A stretch of 48,164 nucleotides of DNA from Haematobacter genomosp. 1 (GCF_002196855.1 NZ_NIPW01000038.1:1-48164); one strand, 5' to 3'; counted from the first letter of the stretch, positions 7,749 to 16,760 are shown. Translations and numbers: made by a program. The notes: generated by a model not told the origin, from the sequence alone.

Positions 7749-8864
7749 CTAGCGTTTGTAAGTGGCGGGACGGAAAGGCATGTCGGTGACGGTGGCGGCC
7801 AGACGCCGCCCCCGCACCTCGCCCCAGACAGTCGTGCCGGAGGCGGAGAGTTCCATGGGAAGATAGCCCATCGACATCGGTCGCGCGATACTCGGCCCGA
7901 AACCGCCCGACGTGACTTCTCCCACGGGATCACCGCCCGTTTCGACGGCGTAAAGGGCCGTGCCCTCCCGCATGGGGGCGCGCCCCTCCGGCAGCAGGCC
8001 CACGCGCCGCCGGGCGGCGCCGGTTTCCAGCTCTCCCAGAATACGCGGCGCGCCGGGGAAGCCGCCCGCGCGGGCGCCTCCCGTGCGGCGCACCTTTTGC
8101 GTCGCCCATTCCAGCGCGCCCTCCACGGGCGTCGTCGTGGTGTCGATGTCATGCCCGTAAAGGCACAGGCCCGCCTCCAGCCGCAGGCTGTCGCGCGCAC
8201 CGAGACCGATGGGCAGCACCTCCTCCATGGCGAGGAGGGCCTCCGCCAGTGCCACGGCCTTCGCCTCCGGCACGGAGATCTCGAACCCGTCCTCACCCGT
8301 ATAGCCGGAGCGGGAGATCCACAGATCCGCCCCCTCCCACGCATGGGTGGCGACATCCATGAAGCGCATGTCCGTCACACCGGGGACCAGCCGGGCGAGC
8401 GCGGCCTCCGCCTGCGGCCCCTGCAGGGCGAGCAGCGCGCGGTCGGTCAGCGGCTCCACCGTCAGGCGGCCACGGAGGGCGCGCTGCATATGGGCGATAT
8501 CGTCGTCCTTGCAGGCGGCGTTCACCACGACGAACAGATGGTCGCCCCGGTTCGCTACCATCAGATCGTCCAGAATCCCGCCGTCATCGTTCGTGAAAAG
8601 CGCGTAGCGCTGGCGCCCTTCCTTCAGCCCGAGGATATCGACGGGAACCAGCGTCTCCAGCGCCTCCGCCGCGCCGTCACCGCGCAGAATCACCTGCCCC
8701 ATGTGGCTGACGTCGAACAGGCCCGCGGCTTCGCGCGTATGGAGGTGTTCCTTCATCACGCCGGCAGGATACTGCACGGGCATGTCGTAGCCCGCGAAGG
8801 GCACCATCTTTGCGCCGAGGCGCAGATGCAGATCGTGAAGGACCGTTTGCTTCAGCCCGGTCAT
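7749..8864 (-). CDS. gcvT: Aminomethyltransferase, glycine cleavage T protein
   Basis: The 371-residue folate enzyme transfers the methylene carbon from the GcvH lipoyl arm to tetrahydrofolate and releases ammonia. Recognisable features are KMVPFAGYDMPVQYP near the N-terminus, LFDVSHMGQV, and the SRSGYTGEDGFEI motif in the middle. A C-terminal barrel follows, with GEVTSGGFGPSI. Length is normal. The ATG at 8864 has GGGGAG 7 bp upstream. It is the first gene after the tandem glycine riboswitch. Confidence 0.97.
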   Translation of the reverse strand: MTGLKQTVLHDLHLRLGAKMVPFAGYDMPVQYPAGVMKEHLHTREAAGLFDVSHMGQVILRGDGAAEALETLVPVDILGLKEGRQRYALFTNDDGGILDDLMVANRGDHLFVVVNAACKDDDIAHMQRALRGRLTVEPLTDRALLALQGPQAEAALARLVPGVTDMRFMDVATHAWEGADLWISRSGYTGEDGFEISVPEAKAVALAEALLAMEEVLPIGLGARDSLRLEAGLCLYGHDIDTTTTPVEGALEWATQKVRRTGGARAGGFPGAPRILGELETGAARRRVGLLPEGRAPMREGTALYAVETGGDPVGEVTSGGFGPSIARPMSMGYLPMELSASGTTVWGEVRGRRLAATVTDMPFRPATYKR

Positions 8865-8925
8865 CGCAGTCTCCCCGTCTCGCCGGAAAGACCCGGCACC
8901 CTGGAACGGATTACCCCCGCCCGTA

Positions 8926-9083
8926 GGTGCCCCCTCTGTCCCTTGCGCCTGAGATCGTTATCCCTTCGGCGGACGCAGCTGCGCCTCTCTCCAGAGTCTT
9001 TTGCCAGAACGGTCCGTTCGCCTGAGAGTTTACCGGGGCGGTTGCTCCTTCGGCACCGGGATTTCACCGGTTCTCCCGATCCT
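8926..9083 (-). promoter_or_regulatory. Tandem glycine riboswitch upstream of gcvT
   Basis: Read on the minus strand, the first aptamer carries CCGAAGGAGCAA (9053-9042), AACTCTCAGGCGAA (9030-9017) and GACTCTGGAGAGAGG (8998-8984). The second carries GCCGAAGGGATAACG (from 8970), ATCTCAGGCGCAAGGGACAG and a closing GGGGGCACC (8934-8926). These are the signature conserved blocks of two adjacent glycine aptamers joined by a short linker. Glycine binding normally switches on gcv expression. About 60 nt separate the second aptamer from the gcvT ATG; this is the expression platform, and its mode was not resolved. Confidence 0.92.
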
Positions 9084-9159
9084 GACAGGCCCGCTCTAGC
9101 CCGAGGCGGGTGTCTCTGGCAAGGGGCTTGGCGAAGGCCGCCTGCGCCCGATCCGCCAA

Positions 9160-9190
9160 AAGCCGAACGGGCGGGGTTTCCCCCGCCCGT
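9160..9190 (-). terminator. Terminator of glnK-amtB
   Basis: ACGGGCGGGG (9167-9176) and CCCCGCCCGT (9181-9190) form a perfect 10-bp stem with a GAAA tetraloop on the minus strand, followed by TCGGCTTTTGG. It lies 27 bp after the amtB stop. Confidence 0.8.
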
Positions 9191-9216
9191 CTGCATGATG
9201 TCGCGGCAGATGCCGA

Positions 9217-10578
9217 TCAGTAGTGGTACGCGCTTTCGCCGTGCGAGGTCAGGTCGAGGCCCTGACGTTCCGCATCCGCCGTGACGCGCAGGCCGACGAT
9301 CATGTCCACGATCTTGAAGAGGATGAAGGAGGCCACGCCGCACCACACGATGGTCACGAGAACCGCCTTGATCTGAACCCAGACCTGCGCCCCCATCGTC
9401 ACTCCTTCCGCATAGCCGATACCGCCGAGCGAGGAGGAGGCGAAGATGCCGGTGCCGATGGCGCCCACGATGCCGCCCACGCCATGGATGCCGAAGACAT
9501 CAAGGCTGTCGTCATAGCCGAACTTGATCTTCACCACCGCGACGAAGAAGTAGCAGATCACGGAGGCGACCGCACCGAGAACGATCGCGCCGATCGGGCC
9601 GATGATGCCCGCCGCCGGGGTGACGGCGACCAGACCCGCCACCAGGCCGGAAGCCGCACCCAGCATGGACGCCTTGCCGCGGGCGAGCCCTTCGACGATG
9701 CACCAGGCAAGGATCGCCCCGGCCGTTGCCGTGAAGGTGTTGATCATCGCCAGCGCCGCGCCGCCGTTCGCCTCGAGGTTGGAGCCGGCGTTGAAACCGA
9801 ACCAGCCGACCCACAGGATGGAGGCGCCGACCATGGTGAGCGTCATCGAATGCGGCGCCATCATGTCCTTGCCGTAGCCGATGCGCGGACCGATCACCAG
9901 CGCCCCGACGAGAGCCGCGATACCGGCGTTGATGTGCACGACCGTGCCGCCCGCGAAGTCGAGCGCGCCCCAGTTGAAGATCATGCCCGCCGAATCCCAG
10001 ACCATATGGGCGATCGGGAAATAGACGATCGTGACCCAGAGCAGGATGAAGAGCATGAGCGCGGAGAACTTAATCCGCTCGGCGAAGGAGCCGATGATCA
10101 GCGCGGGCGTGATGCAGGCGAACGTCATCTGGAAGCAGATGAACACGTATTCCGGGATCACATAGTCATCCGAGAAGGTCGCGGCCATGCTGTCCATGTT
10201 CACGCCGGACAGGAACATCTTCGCCAGACCGCCCCAGTAGGGGCTGGTGGAGCCGCCGAAGGCCATGGAATAGCCGTAAACGACCCAGACCACGATCACC
10301 ATCGCGGTGATGAGCGTACATTGCATGAGCACGGAGAGCATGTTCTTCGTGCGCACGAGACCGCCGTAGAACAGTGCGAGACCGGGCAGGATCATGAACA
10401 GCACGAGGATGGTCGAAACGAGCATCCACGCCACGTCGCCCTTGTCCATCGTCGGACCGGCTGCCTCCACCACCGTCTCTACGGCGGGTGCCGTGGCATC
10501 CTGCGCCCAGGCGAGAACCGGCGCGAGCGCCGTCAGCGCGGTCGCCGCTCCCCCCCAGAGAATGTTCCTCGATTTCAT
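9217..10578 (-). CDS. amtB: Ammonium transporter (AmtB)
   Basis: The 453-residue inner-membrane channel takes up ammonium. It has a cleavable signal peptide (about residues 1-25, ending AWAQ) and about eleven membrane segments. The pore histidine regions AHMVWDSAGMIF and FGIHGVGGIVGAIGTGIFA are present, as is the FYGGLVRTKNMLS segment after the first helix. It follows glnK by 28 bp, the classic pairing in which the PII protein plugs the channel from the cytoplasm when nitrogen is ample. Expression is likely nitrogen regulated, but I did not find a clear NtrC or sigma-54 site. Confidence 0.96.
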   Translation of the reverse strand: MKSRNILWGGAATALTALAPVLAWAQDATAPAVETVVEAAGPTMDKGDVAWMLVSTILVLFMILPGLALFYGGLVRTKNMLSVLMQCTLITAMVIVVWVVYGYSMAFGGSTSPYWGGLAKMFLSGVNMDSMAATFSDDYVIPEYVFICFQMTFACITPALIIGSFAERIKFSALMLFILLWVTIVYFPIAHMVWDSAGMIFNWGALDFAGGTVVHINAGIAALVGALVIGPRIGYGKDMMAPHSMTLTMVGASILWVGWFGFNAGSNLEANGGAALAMINTFTATAGAILAWCIVEGLARGKASMLGAASGLVAGLVAVTPAAGIIGPIGAIVLGAVASVICYFFVAVVKIKFGYDDSLDVFGIHGVGGIVGAIGTGIFASSSLGGIGYAEGVTMGAQVWVQIKAVLVTIVWCGVASFILFKIVDMIVGLRVTADAERQGLDLTSHGESAYHY

Positions 10579-10606
10579 TTGCGAATACCTTTCTGTCCCG
10601 TCCGCG

Positions 10607-10945
10607 TTACAGCGCGTCGTCGTTGATTTCGCCCGTCCGCACCCGGACAGCCTGGGCCACGTCGAGAACGAAGATCTTGCCGTCGCCGATCTTGTCGGTT
10701 CGCGCGGTTCTCTGAATAGTCTCGACCACCTGATCGGCCAGCATGTCGCTTACGACGATCTCCAGCTTGATCTTCGGGACGAAGTTCACGGCATATTCGG
10801 CGCCCCGGTAGATCTCGGTATGACCCGATTGCGACCCGAAGCCCTTGATCTCGGTCACCATCATGCCGCGAACGCCAATGGACGTGAGCGCTTCGCGCAC
10901 CTCCTCCAGCTTGAACGGCTTGATTGCTGCGATGATGAGTTTCAC
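10607..10945 (-). CDS. glnK: PII nitrogen regulatory protein
   Basis: The 112-residue trimeric signal protein binds ATP/ADP and 2-oxoglutarate and controls AmtB, glutamine synthetase adenylylation and NtrB. The T-loop sequence RGAEYAVNFVPK carries the uridylylated Tyr51 position. The C-terminal signature GDGKIFVLDVAQAVRVRTGE is present. I choose the GTG at 10945 because it gives the canonical MKLIIAAIKPFKLEEV start and leaves GGAAGGG at a proper distance. An ATG two codons upstream is too close to that site. It is paired with amtB. Confidence 0.94.
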   Translation of the reverse strand: MKLIIAAIKPFKLEEVREALTSIGVRGMMVTEIKGFGSQSGHTEIYRGAEYAVNFVPKIKLEIVVSDMLADQVVETIQRTARTDKIGDGKIFVLDVAQAVRVRTGEINDDAL

Positions 10946-11241
10946 GTCCATACCCTTCCGTTAAGGGAGGCTTCTTGCGAGCCCACGGCGCTAGCAGGCG
11001 CATAAGCCCCCGTGCTGACAAGGCATTAGCTCACAAAAGCGTCATTCGCGTGAGGACAAGATGCCTGATTTTTGCACATTTGGGGCAGGTCGCATATTAT
11101 TAAGGCAGTTTAAAAACTCGACTGTGATCGTCTGACTCTCCCCTTCCGCTTAAATTGCGCTATGCTGCGGCATCAAATCATCAGACCGGCCCGCTTCAGG
11201 CATCCAGCTCAGGCGCGAGGACGGCGACAGGCGAGCTGAGG

Positions 11242-13449
11242 ATGAGCAATAACGGCCGGACCCGCCCCCCCCTGGTGGCGGATCGTCGATACCCAACCGG
11301 AAAAGCAGCCGGAAAACCGCAGCCCCGCAAGGCCGCCCCCGCGAAACCGCCTGCCAAGGCGCGGCGGAAGACTAGCAGCCGGCGGCGCGGCACCGGGGGC
11401 TCGGCCCTCCGCCGCATTCCAGTGATCGGCTTCTTCGTGGCGCTGTTTTCCGGGTTGTTCCGGCTGTCGCTTCGGGTGGTCTGGGGCGCTGCCTGGCGGC
11501 TCGGCATGGTTGGCGCCCTGATTCTGGGCGGCGCAATCTTCTATTTCTATTCCCAGCTTCCCGATGTCACCGCCCTGCTGGACGGCCGCAACCGCGGTTC
11601 CGTCACCATGCTGGACAAGGACGGCCGCCCCTTCGCCTGGCGGGGGGAAACCTTCGGGGGGGAGATCAGCGCCGAGCACATCTCGCCCAACCTGCGCAAC
11701 GCGGTGATCGCGACGGAGGACAAGCGGTTCTACAGCCACTTCGGCATCTCTCCTCGCGGCATCCTTTCCGCGGTAGCGATCAACATACAGGCCGGACGCG
11801 GGCCGTTCGAGGGCAACGGCGGCTCCACCATCACGCAACAGGTCGCGAAACTGCTCTGCCTCGGCGTGCCCTACGATCCGAAGACATGGAAGAACGAGGC
11901 GGAATACGAGGCGGACTGCCGCGTCTCCTCCCTCGTGCGGAAGATCAAGGAAGTCCCCTACTCCATGGCCATGGAGGCCAAGTATACCAAGGACGAAATC
12001 CTCACGATCTACATCTCGCGCGCCTATCTCGGCGCGGGCACGCGGGGCTTCGAGGCCGCCGCCCAGCGGTATTTCGGCAAATCCGCCGCCGAGGTCACTC
12101 CGGCGGAGGCGGCGATGCTGGCCGGACTGCTGAAGGCACCGTCCTATTACGCACCGACCAACAACCTGTCCCGCTCGCAGGAACGGGCGAATGTCATCAT
12201 CGGGCTGATGGCGGAGCAGGGCTATCTGACGGCCAAGCAGGCGCAGCAGGCGCAGGCGCAGCCCGCGCGCCTCTCCGACAGCGCGGCCCAGCAGGCGGGC
12301 GGCTACTTCGCCGACTGGGTGATGGAATCCGGTCCCTCGTTCCTGACCACGCAGACGATGGAGGACGTGGTCATCCGCACCACGCTTGATCCCCGGCTGC
12401 AACGCGCGGCCGAATCGGCGCTGACCGACGTGTTCGGGACAAAGGTGAAGGAAGGCTCCACGGCGCAGGCCGCCATCGTCGTCATGTCGGCGGATGGGGC
12501 GGTGCGGGCCATGGTCGGCGGACGCAAGAGCCAGGTCTCCGGCGCGTTCAACCGGGCGACGCAGGCGCTCCGCCAGACCGGCTCCTCCTTCAAGCCGTTC
12601 ATCTATGCCACCGCACTCAATCAGGGGGCGCATTACAACGATTACGTGGTGGACGAGCCGCTGACGATCAATGTTCCCGGCTCCGGCCCCTGGTCGCCGC
12701 AGAACTATACCCGCGGCGAATACAAGGGGCGGGTCACGCTGACCCAGGCGTTGAAACTGTCGCTCAACATCCCGGCGGTGAAAATCTCCGAAGGCATGGG
12801 GCGGGACAACGTGCGCCGCACGGCGGAAGCCTTCGGCATCCGATCGGACATCGCCGCCGGTCCGGCCATGGCGCTCGGCACGTCCGAAGCCACGCTGCTG
12901 GAGATGACGGGCGCCTATGCCGGACTGCTGAACGGGGGAAGCCACGTGACGCCGTATGGCCTGGTCGATCTCACGCTCCGGGGCGATTCGTCGCCGCTGA
13001 TCGGGCAGACCGGCGGGATCGGCAACCGGGTGATCTCGGAGCAGGCGTCGCGGGAGCTGATCTACATGATGAACCAGGTGATCGAGAGCGGCACGGGCAC
13101 CCGCGCCCGCCTGCCGGGGCGGGAGGCCGCGGGCAAGACGGGCACCACCTCCGCCGCGCGGGATGCGTGGTTCATCGGCTTCACCGCGGATTACGTCGCG
13201 GGCGTCTGGATGGGCTATGACGACAACCGTCCGCTTTCGGGCGTGACGGGCGGCGGACTCCCGGCGGAAATCTGGCGCGAGGTGATGCTCCGCGTGCACG
13301 AGGGGCTTCCCGCCCGCCAGCTTCCGATGATCGTGCCCGCGCCGGAACCGCCCCCGCAGGTCGCCGAGGAACGGCGGGAGCAGCAGCGGCCCGGCAACCG
13401 GGTGGACGATTTCATCGGCAACATCCTCCAGTCGATTCTCGGCAACTGA
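11242..13449 (+). CDS. Class A penicillin-binding protein (glycosyltransferase 51 + transpeptidase)
   Basis: The 735-residue bifunctional peptidoglycan synthase is anchored in the inner membrane with its catalytic part in the periplasm. A basic, Pro/Ala/Lys-rich cytoplasmic tail (about residues 1-55) precedes a membrane segment ending about residue 105. The glycosyltransferase motifs EDKRFYSHFG and GGSTITQQVAKLL follow. The transpeptidase domain has SSFK (nucleophile near residue 448), SLN and KTGTT near residue 630. The C-terminus is Pro- and Arg-rich. An upstream in-frame start at 11155 would add 29 residues without a good ribosome site. It is a single gene, ended by a bidirectional terminator. 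It could be called PBP1A- or PbpC-like. Confidence 0.93.
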   Translation: MSNNGRTRPPLVADRRYPTGKAAGKPQPRKAAPAKPPAKARRKTSSRRRGTGGSALRRIPVIGFFVALFSGLFRLSLRVVWGAAWRLGMVGALILGGAIFYFYSQLPDVTALLDGRNRGSVTMLDKDGRPFAWRGETFGGEISAEHISPNLRNAVIATEDKRFYSHFGISPRGILSAVAINIQAGRGPFEGNGGSTITQQVAKLLCLGVPYDPKTWKNEAEYEADCRVSSLVRKIKEVPYSMAMEAKYTKDEILTIYISRAYLGAGTRGFEAAAQRYFGKSAAEVTPAEAAMLAGLLKAPSYYAPTNNLSRSQERANVIIGLMAEQGYLTAKQAQQAQAQPARLSDSAAQQAGGYFADWVMESGPSFLTTQTMEDVVIRTTLDPRLQRAAESALTDVFGTKVKEGSTAQAAIVVMSADGAVRAMVGGRKSQVSGAFNRATQALRQTGSSFKPFIYATALNQGAHYNDYVVDEPLTINVPGSGPWSPQNYTRGEYKGRVTLTQALKLSLNIPAVKISEGMGRDNVRRTAEAFGIRSDIAAGPAMALGTSEATLLEMTGAYAGLLNGGSHVTPYGLVDLTLRGDSSPLIGQTGGIGNRVISEQASRELIYMMNQVIESGTGTRARLPGREAAGKTGTTSAARDAWFIGFTADYVAGVWMGYDDNRPLSGVTGGGLPAEIWREVMLRVHEGLPARQLPMIVPAPEPPPQVAEERREQQRPGNRVDDFIGNILQSILGN

Positions 13450-13481
13450 AGGGCTGCTCCCGCCATCCGGCCCAAGGGCAA

Positions 13482-13630
13482 TCAACCTTTGGTTGAGGAA
13501 GCCCTCTGGGTTGGAGCAGGAGCGGAAATCGCCTGCAATCCGGGAAATCCAGCCCGAAATCCACGCATGTCTGCCAGTTCCGGGCGGATTGCCCCAGATC
13601 CTGACACTCCAAGGCTTGTTCAGCAGCCTG
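13482..13630. repeat. MITE-like dispersed repeat, copy 1 (left end decayed)
   Basis: This intergenic piece aligns by eye with the element at 43787-43945. Shared blocks include TTGGAGC, GGAAATCG/TGAAATCG, GAAATCCAGCC, GAAATCCAC and GGGCGG. Both copies end in TTCAGCAGCCTG (here 13619-13630). The left inverted repeat seen in copy 2 is barely recognisable here. Confidence 0.6.
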
Positions 13631-13681
13631 TTGATGCGATGAGGCCATCGCTCCTCCGCTCCGCCGGAGCAGAACGCAAAA

Positions 13682-13705
13682 GGCCGGGGGTCATCGCCCC
13701 CGGCC
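13682..13705. terminator. Bidirectional terminator between pbp and mlaC
   Basis: GGCCGGGGG (13682-13690), loop TCATCG, CCCCCGGCC (13697-13705). CTTGGTTTT follows on the plus strand and TTTTGCG on the minus strand. It sits between the convergent penicillin-binding protein and mlaC genes. Confidence 0.75.
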
Positions 13706-13739
13706 CTTGGTTTTGGCATATATCGTCTTACGCCGGGCT

Positions 13740-14360
13740 TCAGCCCGCGCGTTGCAGCGCCGCCGTCAGACGCGCGACATCCCCGCCGTTCTGGTCGAGC
13801 ATCGCCTGAATTTCCGTCCGCTCCGTCGCCAGCATGTTCACCCCCTCGATGATGAGGTTGAAGAACTTGTTGGCCCCGCTGCGATCGGACACCTGCCAGC
13901 GCACGTCGAACGGCTGCTGCCCGCGCAGGCGGGCAACCGAGGTCACCTCGAAGAAGCTGTTGACCTGCCGGGAGCCCGTCACCTCGATCTGCCCGCCGAT
14001 GAAGTCGCGGAAGCGCTTGCCATATTTGCGCGCGATATAGCCCTGGAAAGCCTGGGTATAGGCGCGCATCTGGGCGGCAGACGTCTGCCGCGCCGCCGGG
14101 CCGAGGCAGCTTGCCGCGATGGTGGGCACGTCGGCATACTGGGAAAAGACGCGCTCGAACTCCTTGTACATCGCCTGCTCCGGCATGCCGGAGGAAATGA
14201 TGCGGTTGATGTCGGCCACCAGCCGGTCGATCAGCGCGCGGGCCTCTCCCGTCGTGAGCGCGAGGGCGCGGCCGGCGGGCAGCGTGGCGACCAGCAGACC
14301 GGCACCGATCATCGTCAGCACGCTCCGGCGCGACGGCCCCTCAGCGGCCAAGAGCGGCAT
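13740..14360 (-). CDS. mlaC: MlaC/Ttg2D-like periplasmic phospholipid-binding protein
   Basis: The 206-residue protein carries lipid between the outer-membrane MlaA complex and the inner-membrane MlaFEDB transporter. The N-terminus has a signal peptide with a twin-arginine-like PSRRSVLTMIGAGLL and cleavage near ALA. The mature part has the family pattern: helix VADINRIISSG, then QAFQGYIARKYGKRF, then SVARLRGQQPFDVRWQVS and ANKFFNLIIEGVNML. It starts inside the end of mlaA, with a 20-bp overlap, so the pair is one transcription unit. The start chosen gives a complete signal peptide. Confidence 0.87.
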   Translation of the reverse strand: MPLLAAEGPSRRSVLTMIGAGLLVATLPAGRALALTTGEARALIDRLVADINRIISSGMPEQAMYKEFERVFSQYADVPTIAASCLGPAARQTSAAQMRAYTQAFQGYIARKYGKRFRDFIGGQIEVTGSRQVNSFFEVTSVARLRGQQPFDVRWQVSDRSGANKFFNLIIEGVNMLATERTEIQAMLDQNGGDVARLTAALQRAG

Positions 14361-15180
14361 AGGGGTCGTAGGTGTCGGAATAGATGTCGTTCGTGCCGCT
14401 CGTCTGGGACGAAGTGCCGTAGAGGTCGTCGTAAGGGTCATAGGCATCAGCCTCCGATGATTGGTCTCCCCGCAGCTTGGCGCGCCGCGACTGCAGGTAA
14501 AGCAGTCGGGCCTGCGCATAGCTGTCGGCGCTGTCATATAGGATGGAGTCCACGAAATCCGAGTAAGCATATCGTGTTCCGAGCAGGCGCCCCACACGCG
14601 ACACCGTCGCGATCTCGGGCACCGGGCTTTCCGCGAAAAGGCCGAGCGGGTTGCTGACCACATCGACGACCATACCGGCCACGTCGCGGTTGGTGGACGG
14701 GCCGAGGAACGGCAGTTCGACATAGTTGCCCTCCCGCATGCCCCAGACGTGCAGCGTCTCGCCGAAGTCGGTCTCGATCCGCGGCAGACCCATCGACGTC
14801 GCCGGATCGAGAAGGCCGAGCACACCGATGGTGGAGTTCACCACGAACCGCAGGCCGTTCTGGGCAAATGTCTGCGGGCGCCCCTGAAGCGCGCCGTTGA
14901 TCGCCTCGCTCGGCAGGCCGAGGTTGGAGGACACGTTGGCCACACCGTCGCGGATCGGCGGCGGAACGATCGTGCCGTAAACCTCTGACGCGGGGCGGTA
15001 GAGCACCTTGTCCACACCGACGTTGAAGGAGTGGCGACGACGGTTGCCGTCTTCATGCGGGTCACTAATACCGGAGGGAATCGGGGCGGGGCCGCAGCCG
15101 GCGACAAGTGCCGTAAGAAGGGCAAGGGCGGCTACGCTCTTGGCGGTCTGGCGGATCACGGGCTTCTCCCTGAAGAACAT
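14341..15180 (-). CDS. mlaA: MlaA (VacJ) outer-membrane lipoprotein
   Basis: The 279-residue lipoprotein removes phospholipids from the outer leaflet of the outer membrane and hands them to MlaC. It starts MFFREKPVIRQTAKS, with a lipoprotein signal and lipobox LVAGC near residue 30. Family features are the LYRPASEVYGTIVPPPIRDG region, NGLRFVVNSTIGVLGLLDPA, FGETLHVWGMREGNYVELPF and LGPSTNRDVAG. The Asp/Tyr-rich tail (YDPYDDLYG ... YDPYAALGR) looks disordered. Upstream in-frame starts up to 15270 are ignored because they bury the signal peptide. It overlaps mlaC downstream. Confidence 0.93.
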   Translation of the reverse strand: MFFREKPVIRQTAKSVAALALLTALVAGCGPAPIPSGISDPHEDGNRRRHSFNVGVDKVLYRPASEVYGTIVPPPIRDGVANVSSNLGLPSEAINGALQGRPQTFAQNGLRFVVNSTIGVLGLLDPATSMGLPRIETDFGETLHVWGMREGNYVELPFLGPSTNRDVAGMVVDVVSNPLGLFAESPVPEIATVSRVGRLLGTRYAYSDFVDSILYDSADSYAQARLLYLQSRRAKLRGDQSSEADAYDPYDDLYGTSSQTSGTNDIYSDTYDPYAALGR

Positions 15181-15266
15181 GGCTTGCCGGAGGGCTCGGC
15201 CCGTGCCCGGATCGCCGGTCAGGGATAGGGCGTGCGGACACGGGACACAAGCGCGAATGCCCCCGC

Positions 15267-16760
15267 TCACGCCGCGTTCCGCAGGAAGTCGAGCGCTGCG
15301 ACAAGATCGCTGCGGAATTCCCGCTCGGCCGCCAGCCGCGCCGCCGGCTCCGGCACACGCAGGAGATAGGAGGGGTGCCAGGTCAGCAGGAGCGGCGCGC
15401 CCGTCGTATCCCGTTCAAGCTTTCCACGCCGCTGCGTCAGCCCCTTGCCGTTTCCGGTCAGTGCTTCCGCCGCCGTGGTGCCCATCCCGACAATCAGCCG
15501 CGGGCGGAGCCTGGCACGCTCTATGTCGAGCCACCACCGGCAGGCCATGACCTCTCCGCCATTGGGGCGCTGGTGCAGGCGCCGCTTGCCGCGCGGCAGG
15601 AATTTGAAGTGCTTCACCGCGTTGGTGATCCATGCCCGCTCCCGCGACAGGCCGACCTCCTCCGCCACCCGGTCAAAGAGCTGGCCCGCGGGGCCGACGA
15701 AGGGGCGCCCCGCGAGATCCTCCTGATCGCCGGGTTGCTCGCCCACGATCATCAGTTCGGCATCCGCCGGTCCCTCGCCGAAGACGGTCTGCGTCGCATG
15801 ATGGCACAGGTCGCAGCGCGTGCAGACCGCCGCCTGTCGCCGCGCCTCGGCCAGCGGCGGCAGTTCGCCCGGAGTTTCGGGGAGAGGCAGACCGCCCGAT
15901 GTATCGGGCAGCGGCAGTTCGCCAGAAGCGGCAGGCTGCGGCAGGCGGCGCGCCGCCGCGAGCCGGACCGCGTGGGCAGGGGGGATCGTCGGCAGCGCGG
16001 CCCGCATCTGTGCCGCACGGCGGGGCGCATCGGCGATCATGCCGGGAATCAGCGATGTCTCCGGCAGGTTCTTCCAGTAACGGCGGGGCATTTCCGCGGT
16101 CATCGCCTTCACCTTCAGCCGCGCGGGGTTGAAGATGGAGACGAAATAGGTGTGCCACAGCGCCTCCGCCCCATCGGCGGGCAGGTCAGGTCGTGGCGAG
16201 GGGGGGCCGAATGTCAGCCGTTGCCCCTGCCAGAGCGCGGTCGTCTCCGGCGTGGCGATCAGGAAATCCATCTCCCTGTGCCGCTCGGCAAAGAAGGGCA
16301 CCGCCCGCTCGGTGATGAAGTTGTGCGGCTCGAACCACGCGGCGAAACGGAGACGCCCGCCCTCCCCCGGCGGCAGGGCGCTGAACCGGAGGAACGCGTG
16401 CATCTTGTGGATGTCGCGCCGGACCGCCTTCTCCATGCGCCGCGCCCCGTCCACCAGCGGATCGGCACGATCACCCAGCAGCCCCGGCGCGTCCTGAAGG
16501 CGGAGAAGCAGGGCATAAAGCCGGTCATGCGCCGTGCCGTCCCGGTGACAGGAGACCGCCTCCGCCAGATCGAGAAACGCGCGCGGGACGCGGAGTTGCC
16601 GTTGCGGCGGTGGAAGCGGATGCTCCTGCCCCAGCAATCCCGGCGCGGCATCGCGGGTAAAGCTCACCTCTTCCGCCGGAATTCCTGCCCCCGCAAGCGC
16701 GCGCGCAGCCTCCCGCCAGACGGTGAAGGTGCCGAGGGCGGGCAGCACCACTTGCCGCAT
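15267..16760 (-). CDS. DUF4130-UdgX fusion: uracil-DNA glycosylase superfamily protein
   Basis: The 497-residue protein has two parts. Residues 1 to about 245 match the DUF4130 region that accompanies radical SAM repair proteins (RRDIHKMHAFLRF, AAWFEPHNFI, YFVSIFNPARLKVKAM, MPRRYWKNLPE). Residues about 310-497 are a UdgX-type uracil-DNA glycosylase. They show CTRCDLCHHATQTVFGEGP, the GEQPGDQED uracil motif and KHFKF...GKRRLHQRP. In UdgX this His loop forms a covalent link to DNA after uracil removal. The C-terminal TWHPSYLLR motif is also present. The linker is a proline-rich near repeat (GELPLPDT, GGLPLPET, GELPPLAE). Its start overlaps the radical SAM stop by one base (TGATG), so the two genes are coupled and share the LexA box at 17947. 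Confidence 0.92.
   Translation of the reverse strand: MRQVVLPALGTFTVWREAARALAGAGIPAEEVSFTRDAAPGLLGQEHPLPPPQRQLRVPRAFLDLAEAVSCHRDGTAHDRLYALLLRLQDAPGLLGDRADPLVDGARRMEKAVRRDIHKMHAFLRFSALPPGEGGRLRFAAWFEPHNFITERAVPFFAERHREMDFLIATPETTALWQGQRLTFGPPSPRPDLPADGAEALWHTYFVSIFNPARLKVKAMTAEMPRRYWKNLPETSLIPGMIADAPRRAAQMRAALPTIPPAHAVRLAAARRLPQPAASGELPLPDTSGGLPLPETPGELPPLAEARRQAAVCTRCDLCHHATQTVFGEGPADAELMIVGEQPGDQEDLAGRPFVGPAGQLFDRVAEEVGLSRERAWITNAVKHFKFLPRGKRRLHQRPNGGEVMACRWWLDIERARLRPRLIVGMGTTAAEALTGNGKGLTQRRGKLERDTTGAPLLLTWHPSYLLRVPEPAARLAAEREFRSDLVAALDFLRNAA

Noticed and set aside
11099-11112. CtrA binding site TTAA...TTAA between glnK and the penicillin-binding protein gene
   Set aside because: The two TTAA half sites are six bases apart, not the seven required, and the flanking consensus is poor.
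10946-11154. Sigma-54 promoter upstream of glnK
   Set aside because: I looked for TGGCAC-N5-TTGC and found no acceptable match. A sigma-70 type promoter with NtrC is possible but not visible.
11209-13719. An 836-codon minus-strand frame opposite the penicillin-binding protein
   Set aside because: The plus-strand frame carries all glycosyltransferase and transpeptidase motifs. The antisense product has no recognisable domain and the composition of a shadow frame.
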